A DNA stretch of 64,000 bases. Source: Pseudidiomarina indica. Its GTDB lineage: Bacteria; Pseudomonadota; Gammaproteobacteria; Enterobacterales; Alteromonadaceae. The stretch is from NCBI RefSeq assembly GCF_900104245.1, contig NZ_FMXN01000006.1:1-64000 (forward strand), in the 5' to 3' direction. This document shows positions 6,991 through 17,610 of this stretch, in pieces. Each line of letters begins with the position of its first letter. The first letter of the stretch is position 1. The position numbers were made by a program, and so were the translations under genes. The notes under the pieces are model-generated. The model was not told the DNA's origin, searched no databases, and was given only the letters and a program-made list of their open reading frames with translations.

Positions 6991-8334
6991 AAAGTGAAGA
7001 TATTCGCAGTTCTAGCGTTGGCGAGTGCGTTGGTATTAACGCCAACCCAAGCCAGCATCCCGTTTTTTAGTCAAAAAAACGAAACGCCGACCTTGGCCCC
7101 AATGTTGGAAGAGGTCACCCCTGCCGTGGTGAACATTTCGGTGAAAGGCAAGCGAGAAGTACGCCAACGTATTCCCGATATGTTCCGCTTTTTCTTTGGC
7201 CCCGGCGGCCCGCGTGAACAAGTGCAAGAGCGTCCCTTTCAGGGCTTAGGCTCGGGCGTTATTATTGATGCCAAAGAAGGCTATGTGGTCACCAATAACC
7301 ACGTTATCGATGGTGCCACAGAAATCCTCGTGACCTTAAAAGACGGTCGTCAGTTTGATGCCACCGTTATTGGAACTGATAATCGCTCTGATATCGCGTT
7401 ACTAAAAATTAAAGACGGTGAAGATCTCACCGAAATTACCATCGGCCGTTCGGCTGATCTCCGTGTTGGTGATTTCGTGGTGGCGATTGGTAACCCATTC
7501 GGCTTAGGGCAAACCGTGACGTCCGGAATTGTGAGTGCGCTTGGCCGCAGCGGCTTAGGCATTGAAGAGATTGAAAACTTTATTCAGACCGATGCGGCGA
7601 TTAACAGTGGCAACTCCGGCGGTGCACTGGTGACACTAAACGGTGAGCTCATCGGCATTAATACTGCAATTCTTGGCCCCAATGGCGGTAACATTGGTAT
7701 TGGTTTTGCAATTCCATCCGATATGATGAAAAACCTTGTTGCCCAATTGGTGGAGTTTGGTGAAGTACGTCGTGGTGTCTTAGGCGTCCGCGGCAACGAC
7801 CTCACGCACGACATTGCTAAAGCGTTGGACTTGAAAGCCAATCAAGGGGCATTCATTGCAGAAGTAATTGCTGACGGTGCGGCAGATCGCGCCGGCTTAA
7901 AATCTGGTGACGTCATCACGGCCGTGAACGGTGAACCTATCCGTACCTTTGCGGACTTAGGTGCTCGAGTTGGCACCATTGGTGCGGGCAAAGAGTTAAC
8001 ACTCACCGTGTTACGCGATGGCAAGGAACGCAAGTTCAAAGTCACCTTGTCTGCCGAAGAACAAGCCGTATCAGCGGCATCGATTCACCCGGCCTTTAAT
8101 GGTGTGACCTTAGCGCCCGATGAGCAAGGCGGCTTAAAAGTCACCGAAATTGAAGCTGGCTCGGTCGCTGAGCGCTACGGCATTCGCAAGAATGACGTCA
8201 TCTTGGCAGTGAACCGCAGCCCGGTTAATAGTGTCAGTGAGTTACGTGAATCCTTAAGTGATGCGGGCAGTGTGATTGCGCTGAATATTCGTCGCGGTCA
8301 ATCCCAAATTTACCTGGTCCTCCGTGGCGGGTAA
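6988..8334 (+). CDS. degQ: Periplasmic serine endoprotease DegQ (Do family)
   Basis: This HtrA-type protease degrades and chaperones misfolded periplasmic proteins. From the ATG at 6988 (AGGAG 8 nt upstream) it has 448 residues: a signal peptide ending near TQAS (residue 23), a trypsin-like domain with catalytic His105 (NNHVID), Asp135 (SDIALL) and Ser210 (NSGNSGGAL), and two PDZ domains. An upstream ATG at 6952 would put a non-signal sequence before the signal peptide, so I rejected it. The linker after the signal peptide is short, as in DegQ. The gene is followed by a strong terminator, then degS. Its start lies in an unusual inverted repeat, described separately. Confidence 0.95.
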   Translation: MKVKIFAVLALASALVLTPTQASIPFFSQKNETPTLAPMLEEVTPAVVNISVKGKREVRQRIPDMFRFFFGPGGPREQVQERPFQGLGSGVIIDAKEGYVVTNNHVIDGATEILVTLKDGRQFDATVIGTDNRSDIALLKIKDGEDLTEITIGRSADLRVGDFVVAIGNPFGLGQTVTSGIVSALGRSGLGIEEIENFIQTDAAINSGNSGGALVTLNGELIGINTAILGPNGGNIGIGFAIPSDMMKNLVAQLVEFGEVRRGVLGVRGNDLTHDIAKALDLKANQGAFIAEVIADGAADRAGLKSGDVITAVNGEPIRTFADLGARVGTIGAGKELTLTVLRDGKERKFKVTLSAEEQAVSAASIHPAFNGVTLAPDEQGGLKVTEIEAGSVAERYGIRKNDVILAVNRSPVNSVSELRESLSDAGSVIALNIRRGQSQIYLVLRGG

Positions 8335-8343
8335 TTTCTACAT

Positions 8344-8375
8344 AACGAAGGCAGCTAAATGCTGCCTTCGTTTTT
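8344..8375 (+). terminator. Rho-independent terminator after degQ
   Basis: A 12-bp perfect stem (AACGAAGGCAGC with its complement) with a 5-base loop is followed by TTTTT. It separates degQ from degS, so degS should have its own promoter in the 50 bases that follow. Confidence 0.93.
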
Positions 8376-8426
8376 AAACAATGCTATGCTGTGATTCATT
8401 CTTAAATCACTGGGTTACATCTATCT

Positions 8427-9476
8427 ATGCGATTGCAGCACCTGCTCTGGTACATCCTACGTTCAGTTCTATTGGGCTTAGCCGTCGCTGCTATCGTGAT
8501 ATTGGTGGTTCCGAACGCCAAACAACAACTCTCGCCTCCCGTCAATTTATTACAACAGCCCATGAGCTTTGCCACTGCAGTTCAGCGCGCAGCACCAGCC
8601 GTGGTCAATATTTATAGCATTGGCTCCATTCGGGGCTCCTACTATTCCCGTCGCCCCACGACAGTTTTTCGGCTTGGGTCTGGCGTCATTATGGATAACT
8701 TGGGGCATATTCTCACAGCTTATCACGTTGTTGCCGGAGTCAATGAAATTCAAGTTGCCTTGCAAGATGGGCGAAATTATAGCGGTCAAGTCATTGGTTA
8801 CGACACGGTCACCGATTTAGCCGTGGTCCGCATTGAAGCGGATAATCTACCGGTCATCCCCCAAAATGAGTCATTGCAAAGTTTGGTAGGCGATGTGGTG
8901 TTAGCCATTGGGAACCCGCATAACTTAGGCCAAACCATCACTCAAGGAATTATCAGCGCAACCGGTGGCCGCATGGGGATTATTCACTCCCATGCCGATT
9001 TAATTCAGATGGATGCGGCAATTAACGAAGGCGCCTCAGGGGGAGCCTTGATTAACTCCCAAGGCTATTTGGTCGGCATTAATAACGCTCAGTTTCGTGA
9101 TGCTCGGGGCCAAGGCATTGACGGTATTTACTTTGCGGTCCCCTATCCCCTAGCAAAATCGGTGATGGATACGCTGATCCGTGAAGGAGAAGTGGTGCGC
9201 GGTTATCTTGGCGTACAAGTGGGCGACGGCCCCCAAACGAATCATCATAATCAACCTGGCATCTATGTCACTGGCGTGGATGCGGGCAGCCCAGCTGAGC
9301 AAGCAGGGTTGCGGGCCGATGACTACATCATCGAAATTGGCGGACAGCCGATGCAATCCGCCACTGAAGGCTTGGCCAAGGTTGCTCAAACCAAGCCTGG
9401 CAGCACCATCACAGTGAAGTTCTTACGCGATAATCAGCTGAAAACGGTAGATGTGGTGATCACGCGGCTCCAATAG
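8427..9476 (+). CDS. degS: Site-1 stress protease DegS
   Basis: DegS is the inner-membrane-anchored HtrA protease that senses misfolded outer-membrane porins. It starts RseA cleavage and so activates sigma-E. The 349 residues comprise an N-terminal membrane anchor (about 9-28), a protease domain with His100 (AYHVVAG), Asp130 (VTDLAVV) and Ser204 (NEGASGGAL), and a single PDZ domain. The single PDZ and uncleaved anchor distinguish it from DegQ next door. No good ribosome binding site is seen before the ATG at 8427. The pair degQ-degS is usual in gammaproteobacteria. Confidence 0.95.
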   Translation: MRLQHLLWYILRSVLLGLAVAAIVILVVPNAKQQLSPPVNLLQQPMSFATAVQRAAPAVVNIYSIGSIRGSYYSRRPTTVFRLGSGVIMDNLGHILTAYHVVAGVNEIQVALQDGRNYSGQVIGYDTVTDLAVVRIEADNLPVIPQNESLQSLVGDVVLAIGNPHNLGQTITQGIISATGGRMGIIHSHADLIQMDAAINEGASGGALINSQGYLVGINNAQFRDARGQGIDGIYFAVPYPLAKSVMDTLIREGEVVRGYLGVQVGDGPQTNHHNQPGIYVTGVDAGSPAEQAGLRADDYIIEIGGQPMQSATEGLAKVAQTKPGSTITVKFLRDNQLKTVDVVITRLQ

Positions 9477-9486
9477 CCGCGTGCAC

Positions 9487-11024
<1,538 letters not shown>

Positions 11025-11031
11025 TGGTATT

Positions 11032-11343
11032 TCACTTTCTCATTGAATCATTGAGTTCTAGAATGGACTCAACGCCACTCACTTGTACCATGGCACGTAA
11101 TTGTGCCGTGGCATGGGTGATCTTAAGAGCACGGTGAGCATCAAGAAGTTCTCGTTGTGCTGCAATTAACATCGCCACACCAGCCGAATCGACCTTCTCA
11201 ACGCCGGCGAAATTTAAGGTAACAGTATCCGTGCCTTGTAGCCACTGTTGCCGCTGCTGCCACAGGGCTGGCACGGTGACGCGACTCAGTTCCCCCTGCA
11301 GTTTAATTTCATTCTCATGCCGCTGCCATTTGCATTCACTCAT
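11032..11343 (-). CDS. mlaB: Phospholipid transport protein MlaB (STAS domain)
   Basis: MlaB is a cytoplasmic single-STAS-domain subunit that binds the ATPase MlaF and regulates the MlaFEDB inner-membrane complex. The STAS motif VEKVDSAGVAMLIAA (about 50-64), with the conserved Asp-Ser, is clear. The length (103) fits. Its ATG lies 3 bases after the mlaC stop, so the two are tightly coupled. Sequence conservation outside the motif is low, as usual for MlaB. Confidence 0.9.
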   Translation of the reverse strand: MSECKWQRHENEIKLQGELSRVTVPALWQQRQQWLQGTDTVTLNFAGVEKVDSAGVAMLIAAQRELLDAHRALKITHATAQLRAMVQVSGVESILELNDSMRK

Positions 11344-11346
11344 GGC

Positions 11347-12009
11347 CTAATTCTCAGTTTCTTCATAAGGCTTCACGGCTTCTTGGGCTTTTTCGCGCAG
11401 CAACTGAATGGTTCCATCAATGCCATTGGCACGAATAACGGACGCAATTTCAGCTTGCTTACTATTCAATAAGCTCACCCCTTCCACCACTAAGTCATAG
11501 GCTTTCCATACCTCGTCAGTGTTGTCGTAACGCATTTTGAAATCCAAGCGCACGGGAGGACGCCCACCCTGTTCAATCAAACGCGTATTGACTACCACCA
11601 TCCGACTGCCTTCTTCAAAACGACCGGCACGGTTAAATTCGATGGTATGTTTGCTTTCATCATACTGGGTAAATGCGCCCGCGTACGTCGTGATGAGGTA
11701 ATCACGAAAAACCGTATAAAATTGTTGCCGCTGCTCTTCGGTTGTTTGCGTCAAATTACGACCCAACACCCGCTTCGCGGCATAAATGTAATCCACATAA
11801 GGCAACATTTCTTCGCGGATAATCACCCGTGTATGGTTTAAGTCTGCTTCAATCAAATCGCGATCTTGAGCAATTCGTGCCAATGTTTTATTGGCCACCT
11901 TTTCGAGCAGCACGTAAGGGTTATCATCGCGAATCAACTCAGCGCTCGCAGCCATTGGCATGACGGCAGTCACCAAGGCAACACTTAAAGCTAGCAACCA
12001 CTGTTTCAT
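11347..12009 (-). CDS. mlaC: Periplasmic phospholipid-binding protein MlaC
   Basis: MlaC shuttles phospholipids through the periplasm between the outer-membrane MlaA-porin complex and MlaFEDB. It has 220 residues with a cleavable signal peptide (MKQWLLALSVALVTAVMPMAASA). The tolerance-to-toluene family (Ttg2) sequence includes MLPYVDYIYAAKRVLG and a late DLVVEGVSLL. AAGGAG lies 6-7 nt upstream of the ATG. The gene is preceded by mlaD (10-base gap) and followed by mlaB. Confidence 0.95.
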   Translation of the reverse strand: MKQWLLALSVALVTAVMPMAASAELIRDDNPYVLLEKVANKTLARIAQDRDLIEADLNHTRVIIREEMLPYVDYIYAAKRVLGRNLTQTTEEQRQQFYTVFRDYLITTYAGAFTQYDESKHTIEFNRAGRFEEGSRMVVVNTRLIEQGGRPPVRLDFKMRYDNTDEVWKAYDLVVEGVSLLNSKQAEIASVIRANGIDGTIQLLREKAQEAVKPYEETEN

Positions 12010-12018
12010 ACGAACTCC

Positions 12019-12486
12019 TTAATCGTTTCCTTGGCTGAACAAAAACTGCCCAATCAAATCTTCGAGCACTAACGCAGATTTGGTGTCATAAATCTGATCA
12101 CCGTCTTGCAGCATTTCTACGGTTTCATCCACGAAACCAGGGTTCAGCCCAATGTATTGCTCCCCCAGTAACCCCGACGTTAATATCGAAACGGAGGAGG
12201 TATCTGAAAATTTGTCATAGGTGGCACTGATAGTCATTTCCACCAACGGCTCGTAGTATTCACCGCTCAAGGTGATTTTGGTTACACGCCCTACCACCAC
12301 GCCGCCCACTTTAACTGGGGAGCGTTCTTTCAAGCCGCCAATGTTATCAAATTTGGCATACAACCGATAAGTTTCTCCGGTCGTGACCGCGCTCGTGTTC
12401 GCTGCCCGCAAGCCTAAAAACAGCAATGCAAGAATGCCAATAATGACAAAAAGACCTACGGCGAGTTGTGTATTTCTTGATTCCAT
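12019..12486 (-). CDS. mlaD: Outer-membrane asymmetry protein MlaD (MCE domain)
   Basis: MlaD is the MCE-domain subunit that forms a periplasmic hexameric ring on the MlaFE transporter and passes lipids to or from MlaC. There is a single N-terminal transmembrane helix (about 8-26: LAVGLFVIIGILALLFLGL) and then the MCE domain (KFDNIGGLKERSPVKVGGVVVG). I chose the ATG at 12486 (155 residues), just after the mlaE stop and with GGGTAA upstream, over a TTG at 12498 inside mlaE. Confidence 0.95.
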   Translation of the reverse strand: MESRNTQLAVGLFVIIGILALLFLGLRAANTSAVTTGETYRLYAKFDNIGGLKERSPVKVGGVVVGRVTKITLSGEYYEPLVEMTISATYDKFSDTSSVSILTSGLLGEQYIGLNPGFVDETVEMLQDGDQIYDTKSALVLEDLIGQFLFSQGND

Positions 12487-12490
12487 AGTG

Positions 12491-13267
12491 TTACCCAAAC
12501 ATCAATGCGGTTAATACAAAGTCGAGACCGAGTACGGCTAACGACGCGGTGACCACCGTTGAGGTGGTGGCTCGGCTAATGCCGACCGAAGTGGGCGTGC
12601 AACTATACCCTTTATGCAACGCAATCCACGTCACAACAAATGCGAAGACTAAGCTCTTAATAATGCCGTTGACGATATCCTGACCCCAATCGACACTTGC
12701 TTGCATGACGGACCAAAATGCCCCATCGTCCACCCCGAGCCAGCGCACACCGACTAAGTAGCCACCGAAAATACCGACGGCTGAAAACACTAAAGCTAAA
12801 ATCGGCATGCTATAAAATCCGGCCCAAAAACGTGGTGCAATGACCCGACGCAAGGGGTCAACCCCCATCATTTCTAAACTTGATAGCTGTTCCGTGGCTT
12901 TCATCAAGCCAATTTCCGCGGTCAATGATGACCCCGCGCGGCCGGCAAATAGTAGTGCAGTGACCACCGGCCCTAACTCTCTTAACAATGACAGAGCAAC
13001 CATCGGCCCTAACGACTGCTCGGCACCGAAATCGACAAGAATATTATACCCTTGCAGCCCCAACACCATGCCAATAAACAAGCCACTCACCACAATAATG
13101 ATGAGTGAGAGGACTCCTACTGCATACATTTGCTGCATCAGGAGTGGCCATGCTTTACGGATATTAGGCTTCCCAATTAAGGCTCTGAGCAACATCAACA
13201 GTGCCGCCCCTGCGCCCGCAATCGAATCGAGAATGACGCGCCCTAATCCAGCAATTTTATCGAGCAT
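12491..13267 (-). CDS. mlaE: Phospholipid transport permease MlaE
   Basis: MlaE is the permease of the Mla ABC transporter that keeps the outer membrane lipid-asymmetric. From the ATG at 13267 it has 258 residues with about five to six membrane helices. The MlaE/Ttg2B signatures include [33 protein letters not shown]. Extending to 13342 would add 25 residues read inside mlaF, which I rejected. It overlaps mlaF by 11 bases, so translation is coupled. Confidence 0.95.
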   Translation of the reverse strand: MLDKIAGLGRVILDSIAGAGAALLMLLRALIGKPNIRKAWPLLMQQMYAVGVLSLIIIVVSGLFIGMVLGLQGYNILVDFGAEQSLGPMVALSLLRELGPVVTALLFAGRAGSSLTAEIGLMKATEQLSSLEMMGVDPLRRVIAPRFWAGFYSMPILALVFSAVGIFGGYLVGVRWLGVDDGAFWSVMQASVDWGQDIVNGIIKSLVFAFVVTWIALHKGYSCTPTSVGISRATTSTVVTASLAVLGLDFVLTALMFG

Positions 13268-14117
13268 TTTGTTTCCCCAATAACTCGTCAGCCAAGCTCG
13301 GCGCCGCAAAATGGAATGGGACAGGCCCGTCTGCGTTGCCATTCAGGAATTGATGAATTAACGGATTCGAGGACTGTTCAAGCTCCGCTGGCGTGCCATG
13401 CCCCACGACCGTTTTATTGGCAATAATATAAACGTAGTCAGCAATGGTCATGACCTCGGTAACGTCATGAGTTACGACAATACTGGTTAACCCCAGTGAT
13501 TGGTTCAATTCTTTAATCAACTTCACAATAACACCCATCGAAATGGGGTCTTGCCCTGCAAATGGCTCATCATACATGACGAGCTCTGGATCCAGCGCAA
13601 TCGCTCGAGCCAAGGCTGCGCGCCGTGCCATCCCACCCGAAAGCTCAGCCGGCATGAGGTGTCGAGCGCCCCGTAACCCAACCGCTTCGAGTTTTAATTT
13701 AACGATGATATCGATAATCGATTCGGGTAAATCACTGTGCTCACGCAGTGGGAACGCCACGTTGTCGTACACCGACATATCGGTAAAGAGCGCGCCACTT
13801 TGAAATAGCATGCTCATGCGCTTACGTAGCTCGTATAGTTCAGTGCGACCGAGGGCATGAATATCCACCCCAGCGAAGGTTATTTTGCCCTGCTGTGGGC
13901 GCAACTGGGCACCGATTAAACGGAGCAGCGTGGTTTTCCCGATTCCGCTTGGGCCCATCACCGCAGTGATTTTACCCTTGGGAATTTGCATGGATAATCC
14001 ACGATATACCTGATGTGCACCAAACCCATGTGCAAAATCAATCGAGTCAATCACCACAAGAGGCTCATCAACCTGAGCTGGAGACGGCTGACTCGGTACC
14101 TGAGATGCTGTTGGCAT
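13257..14117 (-). CDS. mlaF: Phospholipid transport ATP-binding protein MlaF
   Basis: MlaF is the cytoplasmic ATPase of the Mla system. The 286 residues contain Walker A GPSGIGKT (55-62), the Q-loop region [11 protein letters not shown], the ABC signature LSGGMARR, Walker [14 protein letters not shown] and the switch His in VVTHDV. GGGAGAT precedes the ATG at 14117. This is the first gene of the leftward mlaFEDCB-ibaG-murA unit. The 185-base gap to kdsD should hold promoters in both directions. Confidence 0.96.
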   Translation of the reverse strand: MPTASQVPSQPSPAQVDEPLVVIDSIDFAHGFGAHQVYRGLSMQIPKGKITAVMGPSGIGKTTLLRLIGAQLRPQQGKITFAGVDIHALGRTELYELRKRMSMLFQSGALFTDMSVYDNVAFPLREHSDLPESIIDIIVKLKLEAVGLRGARHLMPAELSGGMARRAALARAIALDPELVMYDEPFAGQDPISMGVIVKLIKELNQSLGLTSIVVTHDVTEVMTIADYVYIIANKTVVGHGTPAELEQSSNPLIHQFLNGNADGPVPFHFAAPSLADELLGKQNAR

Positions 14118-14302
14118 TGCTTTGATATCTCCCTTGTTCTGACCGGCAAGTGTATCAGAATTGGAGCTATTGCTACAGCCGGAGCCAGTAAAATTTGTGA
14201 CAAAACGTGACCTTCCCTACCGATTTCGTCTGTATTTCACCGTTCAATCGGTTATTATTGCCAACAAGCGATTATTCTGATTCATTGGGCCGGAGCGTTC
14301 CC

Positions 14303-15286
14303 GTGACAATAAAATCTTCAACTACTACATTTCGTGCTCTCGCGGAGCGCGTTGTTGACATCGAAACAGCTGCGATTGTTGGGTTAAAACGTTATTTGGA
14401 CTCACAGTTTGAGCAGGCCTGCGAGCTGTTATTCCAATGCCAAGGTCGCGTGATTGTAATTGGCATGGGCAAGTCTGGACATATTGGCGGCAAAATTGCC
14501 GCTACCTTGGCATCCACCGGAACGCCCGCATTTTTTGTTCACCCAGGCGAAGCCAGCCATGGTGACTTAGGGATGATCACCGCACAAGATATTGTACTCG
14601 CTATTTCCAACTCAGGTGAAACGGAAGAAGTCCTCGCCATTGCCCCATTAATTAAACGGCGCGGGGTAAAGCTTGTGAGTCTCACAGGGCATCCACAATC
14701 AACCTTGGCCCAGCTTTCCGATGTGCATGTCTGCATTGCCGTGGAGCAAGAAGCCTGCCCATTAGGGTTAGCCCCAACCTCATCAACCACTGCCACCTTA
14801 GTCATGGGCGATGCCATTGCCGTTGCCTTGTTACACGCTCGTGGCTTTACCGCTGACGACTTTGCGATGTCTCACCCCGGCGGCAGTCTTGGCCGTCGCT
14901 TATTGCTGCGCATCAGTGATGTCATGCATACCGGCGATCGCATTCCTTTGGTACCGCCTCATGCGACCTTATCTGAAGCACTTCTTGAAATGTCGCGCAA
15001 AGGTTTAGGAATGACGGGCATTGCCGATGGTCAGCGGCAATTACTGGGAATTTTCACCGACGGTGATTTACGTCGTATTCTGGATCAACGCATTGATGTG
15101 CACCAAACTCCCATCGAGCAGGTGATGACTCACCACCCCGTCACCATCGAGCCTGAAATGTTGGCAGCACAAGGCTTGAAGCTGATGGAAGACCGTAAAA
15201 TTAATGGCTTATTCGTCGTCGATGCAGAAGGCATTGCACAAGGTGCGCTGAACATGCATGATTTACTCAAAGCAGGAGTCTTGTAA
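14303..15286 (+). CDS. kdsD: Arabinose-5-phosphate isomerase KdsD
   Basis: KdsD converts ribulose-5-phosphate to arabinose-5-phosphate, the first step towards Kdo for LPS. It has an N-terminal SIS domain (VIVIGMGKSGHIGGKIAATL; the active-site region HPGEASHGDLGMI) and a pair of CBS domains at the C-terminus (about 200-327). I chose the GTG at 14303 because GGAGCG lies about 7 nt upstream and the resulting 327 residues match the family. The open frame reaches back to 14207, but that part has no homology. It is the first gene of the kdsD-kdsC-lptC-lptA-lptB unit. Confidence 0.95.
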   Translation: MTIKSSTTTFRALAERVVDIETAAIVGLKRYLDSQFEQACELLFQCQGRVIVIGMGKSGHIGGKIAATLASTGTPAFFVHPGEASHGDLGMITAQDIVLAISNSGETEEVLAIAPLIKRRGVKLVSLTGHPQSTLAQLSDVHVCIAVEQEACPLGLAPTSSTTATLVMGDAIAVALLHARGFTADDFAMSHPGGSLGRRLLLRISDVMHTGDRIPLVPPHATLSEALLEMSRKGLGMTGIADGQRQLLGIFTDGDLRRILDQRIDVHQTPIEQVMTHHPVTIEPEMLAAQGLKLMEDRKINGLFVVDAEGIAQGALNMHDLLKAGVL

Positions 15287-15840
15287 TGAGTGTCATCGAT
15301 ACGTGGTACGGCCCCCTTGAAGCAGAGTTGTTTGAACGTTTCAAACAAATTCGACTCGTGGTTTGCGATGTGGATGGGGTATTTTCAGACGGCTGCATCT
15401 ATATGGGGAATGCCGGCGAGGAACTCAAAGCCTTTCACACCCGCGACGGGCTTGGAGTAAAAGCGTTGCTCAATGCAGGCATTGACGTGGCCGTGATTAC
15501 GGGACGCCAATCCCAAATTGTCGAAGACCGCATGCAAGCATTAGGGGTGAAGCACATCTATCAAGGGCAATCGAATAAGCAACATTGCTTTGAGCAGTTA
15601 GTGGTGCAACTCGGTTTAACGCCTGCTCAAGTAGCGAGTATTGGTGACGATATTCCTGATTTGGACATGCTTCAGCGAAGTGCAATTGGGGTTTGCGTGA
15701 GTGACGGGCATCCTTACGTGCGGCAGCAAGCCGACTATGTCACCTCCGCACGAGGCGGTTACGGTGCCGTACGAGAATTGAGTGATTTGATTTTACAAGC
15801 CCAAGGGCAATTGCAATTAACGGGAGGCGTCAGCCTTTGA
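15286..15840 (+). CDS. kdsC: 3-deoxy-D-manno-octulosonate-8-phosphate phosphatase KdsC
   Basis: KdsC is a HAD phosphatase that releases Kdo from Kdo-8-phosphate. The nucleophile motif DVDGVFSDG (Asp28, Asp30) lies near the N-terminus, ITGRQSQIVEDR is motif II, and GDDIPDLDML is motif IV. The size (184) is typical of these cap-less tetrameric enzymes. Its ATG shares one base with the kdsD stop codon (TAATG), so the two are translationally coupled. Confidence 0.96.
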   Translation: MSVIDTWYGPLEAELFERFKQIRLVVCDVDGVFSDGCIYMGNAGEELKAFHTRDGLGVKALLNAGIDVAVITGRQSQIVEDRMQALGVKHIYQGQSNKQHCFEQLVVQLGLTPAQVASIGDDIPDLDMLQRSAIGVCVSDGHPYVRQQADYVTSARGGYGAVRELSDLILQAQGQLQLTGGVSL

Positions 15841-16421
15841 ATCGGAACATCGTCATCATTATTGGGGTCATATTTTTAGCCGCAGCTGTGCTGATTTGGC
15901 GCCCTTTTGACGACTCTGGCCCATTGGAACAAGAAGCGGGTTATCGACAAATCCAGCCAGATTTTACTGCCACTGGGCTCATTGTTCGGGTTTATGATGA
16001 ACAAGGCGAACTCGCACACCGAATTGCTGCCGAAGAAATGACACACTACAGCCCCGTTGGATTAACTGAGCTGATGGCGCCAACGTACATTTTGCAGTTA
16101 AACCAAGGGAATGATATTTGGCAAGTGCAAGCCGAACAAGGCTCCTTTTATGCAGACAATAGCTTGGTCCTTGAACGTAACATTGAAATGACCAGCCTTA
16201 CCGCAGCCGAGTTTATCGAACGCATCGAGACCAGTTATTTAACCATAGATACCGACGCAGGAATGGTCACGACGGAGCAACCAGTTCTGATTATCGGCCC
16301 CGACTTTACAGCTCGCGGGGAAGGTTTACGGGCAGACTTGCACGCACAAACAGTGGAAATGATAAAGCATGTTGAAACAATTTATACCGGTCGTCGCAAT
16401 CCTAGCGATAACAACGAGTAG
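15837..16421 (+). CDS. lptC: LPS export protein LptC
   Basis: LptC is anchored in the inner membrane and passes LPS from LptB2FG to LptA. There is one N-terminal helix (residues 4-20: IVIIIGVIFLAAAVLIW), then a periplasmic beta-jellyroll with the DUF1239 pattern (DFTATGLIVRVYDEQGEL, VQAEQGSFYADN). The start is a TTG at 15837 that overlaps the kdsC stop region by 4 bases. GGGAGG lies about 9 nt upstream. It overlaps lptA by 53 bases. Confidence 0.92.
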   Translation: MNRNIVIIIGVIFLAAAVLIWRPFDDSGPLEQEAGYRQIQPDFTATGLIVRVYDEQGELAHRIAAEEMTHYSPVGLTELMAPTYILQLNQGNDIWQVQAEQGSFYADNSLVLERNIEMTSLTAAEFIERIETSYLTIDTDAGMVTTEQPVLIIGPDFTARGEGLRADLHAQTVEMIKHVETIYTGRRNPSDNNE

Positions 16422-16896
16422 TTGGGGAACAGCCTGGGCCCAAGGTCGTGCAGACTTCTCCCAGCCCATTGAGATTAATGCTGATCGCGATTGGTTCGAT
16501 GTCGCCAATAAAATTGCGGTTTTCGAAAACAATGTGCTGATTCGTCAGGGCAGCTTAACCATTCAAGCCGATCATCTGGAGGTGACCCGTCGTGGGGATC
16601 AATCGGATAGCTTTACCGCGACGGGAAGCCCGGCGGTCTATCAACAACTGCTTGACGATGGCTCCCCCATTCAAGCGGAAGCTGAAATAATTCGTTACGA
16701 TCAAGACCAGCAACTATTGGTGTTATCTGGCAATGTAAAAGTCTCCCAAAACAATAGTTTGATTCAAGGGAACGAAATTATTTATAACTTTGCGACGCAA
16801 CAATTATCCGCAAACCGCGGCGAAAATGAGCGCGTCACCACTATTTTTCTTCCTAAAAATAAGAGCGACCAACCTAATGAGCCGACTAATCGCTGA
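16369..16896 (+). CDS. lptA: LPS transport periplasmic protein LptA
   Basis: LptA forms the periplasmic bridge that carries LPS to the outer membrane. A signal peptide (about residues 1-25, ending AWAQG) precedes an OstA/LptA jellyroll ([24 protein letters not shown] ... [24 protein letters not shown] is split here only for length). The 175 residues match the family. It overlaps lptC upstream and lptB downstream (20 bases), an arrangement that keeps the components stoichiometric. Confidence 0.94.
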   Translation: MLKQFIPVVAILAITTSSWGTAWAQGRADFSQPIEINADRDWFDVANKIAVFENNVLIRQGSLTIQADHLEVTRRGDQSDSFTATGSPAVYQQLLDDGSPIQAEAEIIRYDQDQQLLVLSGNVKVSQNNSLIQGNEIIYNFATQQLSANRGENERVTTIFLPKNKSDQPNEPTNR

Positions 16897-17602
16897 GCAC
16901 CTTGCAAAATCGTATAATAAGCGACAAGTCGTTAAAGACGTCAGTTTAACCGTTGAAGCAGGTCAGATCATCGGTCTGTTAGGGCCTAATGGCGCGGGCA
17001 AAACCACCACCTTTTACATGATTGTCGGGCTGGTGAATCATGATAAAGGCCGTATTTTAATCGACGACGAAGACATTTCCTTGCTCCCCATGCATGCTCG
17101 TGCGCGCCGTGGTATTGGTTATTTACCGCAAGAGTCTTCGATTTTCCGCAAGCTGTCGGTGCGTGACAATATTATGGCCATTCTCGAAACCCGCCGTGAT
17201 TTGGATGCCAACGGCCGAGAGGAACGGTTAGATTCCTTACTGGAAGAATTCAGTATTGGTCACTTAGTCAACAGCTTAGGTATGAGTTTATCGGGAGGCG
17301 AACGTCGCCGCGTCGAAATTGCTCGCGCATTAGCGGCCGACCCAACATTTATTTTATTAGATGAACCCTTTGCAGGCGTTGATCCTATCTCCGTCATCGA
17401 TATCAAAAAAATTATCGAGCACCTTCGCAATCGAGGAATTGGCGTCCTGATTACCGACCACAACGTGCGTGAAACGCTGTCAGTGTGTGAAAAGGCCTAT
17501 ATTGTGAGCCACGGTGCTTTAATCGCCAGCGGTGACGCCCAAAGCATTCTGAATAACCAGCAGGTTAAAGACGTTTATTTAGGTGAGCAATTCACGCTGT
17601 AG
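16877..17602 (+). CDS. lptB: LPS export ABC transporter ATP-binding protein LptB
   Basis: LptB is the cytoplasmic ATPase powering LPS extraction (LptB2FG). The ATG at 16877 gives [13 protein letters not shown] and 241 residues. The frame reaches back to 16790 without homology. Walker A is GPNGAGKT (36-43), the signature [15 protein letters not shown], Walker [14 protein letters not shown] and the switch His in ITDHNVRET. lptFG are not in the window, as usual for gammaproteobacteria. Confidence 0.97.
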   Translation: MSRLIAEHLAKSYNKRQVVKDVSLTVEAGQIIGLLGPNGAGKTTTFYMIVGLVNHDKGRILIDDEDISLLPMHARARRGIGYLPQESSIFRKLSVRDNIMAILETRRDLDANGREERLDSLLEEFSIGHLVNSLGMSLSGGERRRVEIARALAADPTFILLDEPFAGVDPISVIDIKKIIEHLRNRGIGVLITDHNVRETLSVCEKAYIVSHGALIASGDAQSILNNQQVKDVYLGEQFTL

Positions 17603-17610
17603 GTCACACC

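Noticed and set aside
12840-13283. A 147-codon open frame opposite mlaE
   Set aside because: It is antisense to a conserved permease and rich in Ser/Thr/Pro, with no start signal.
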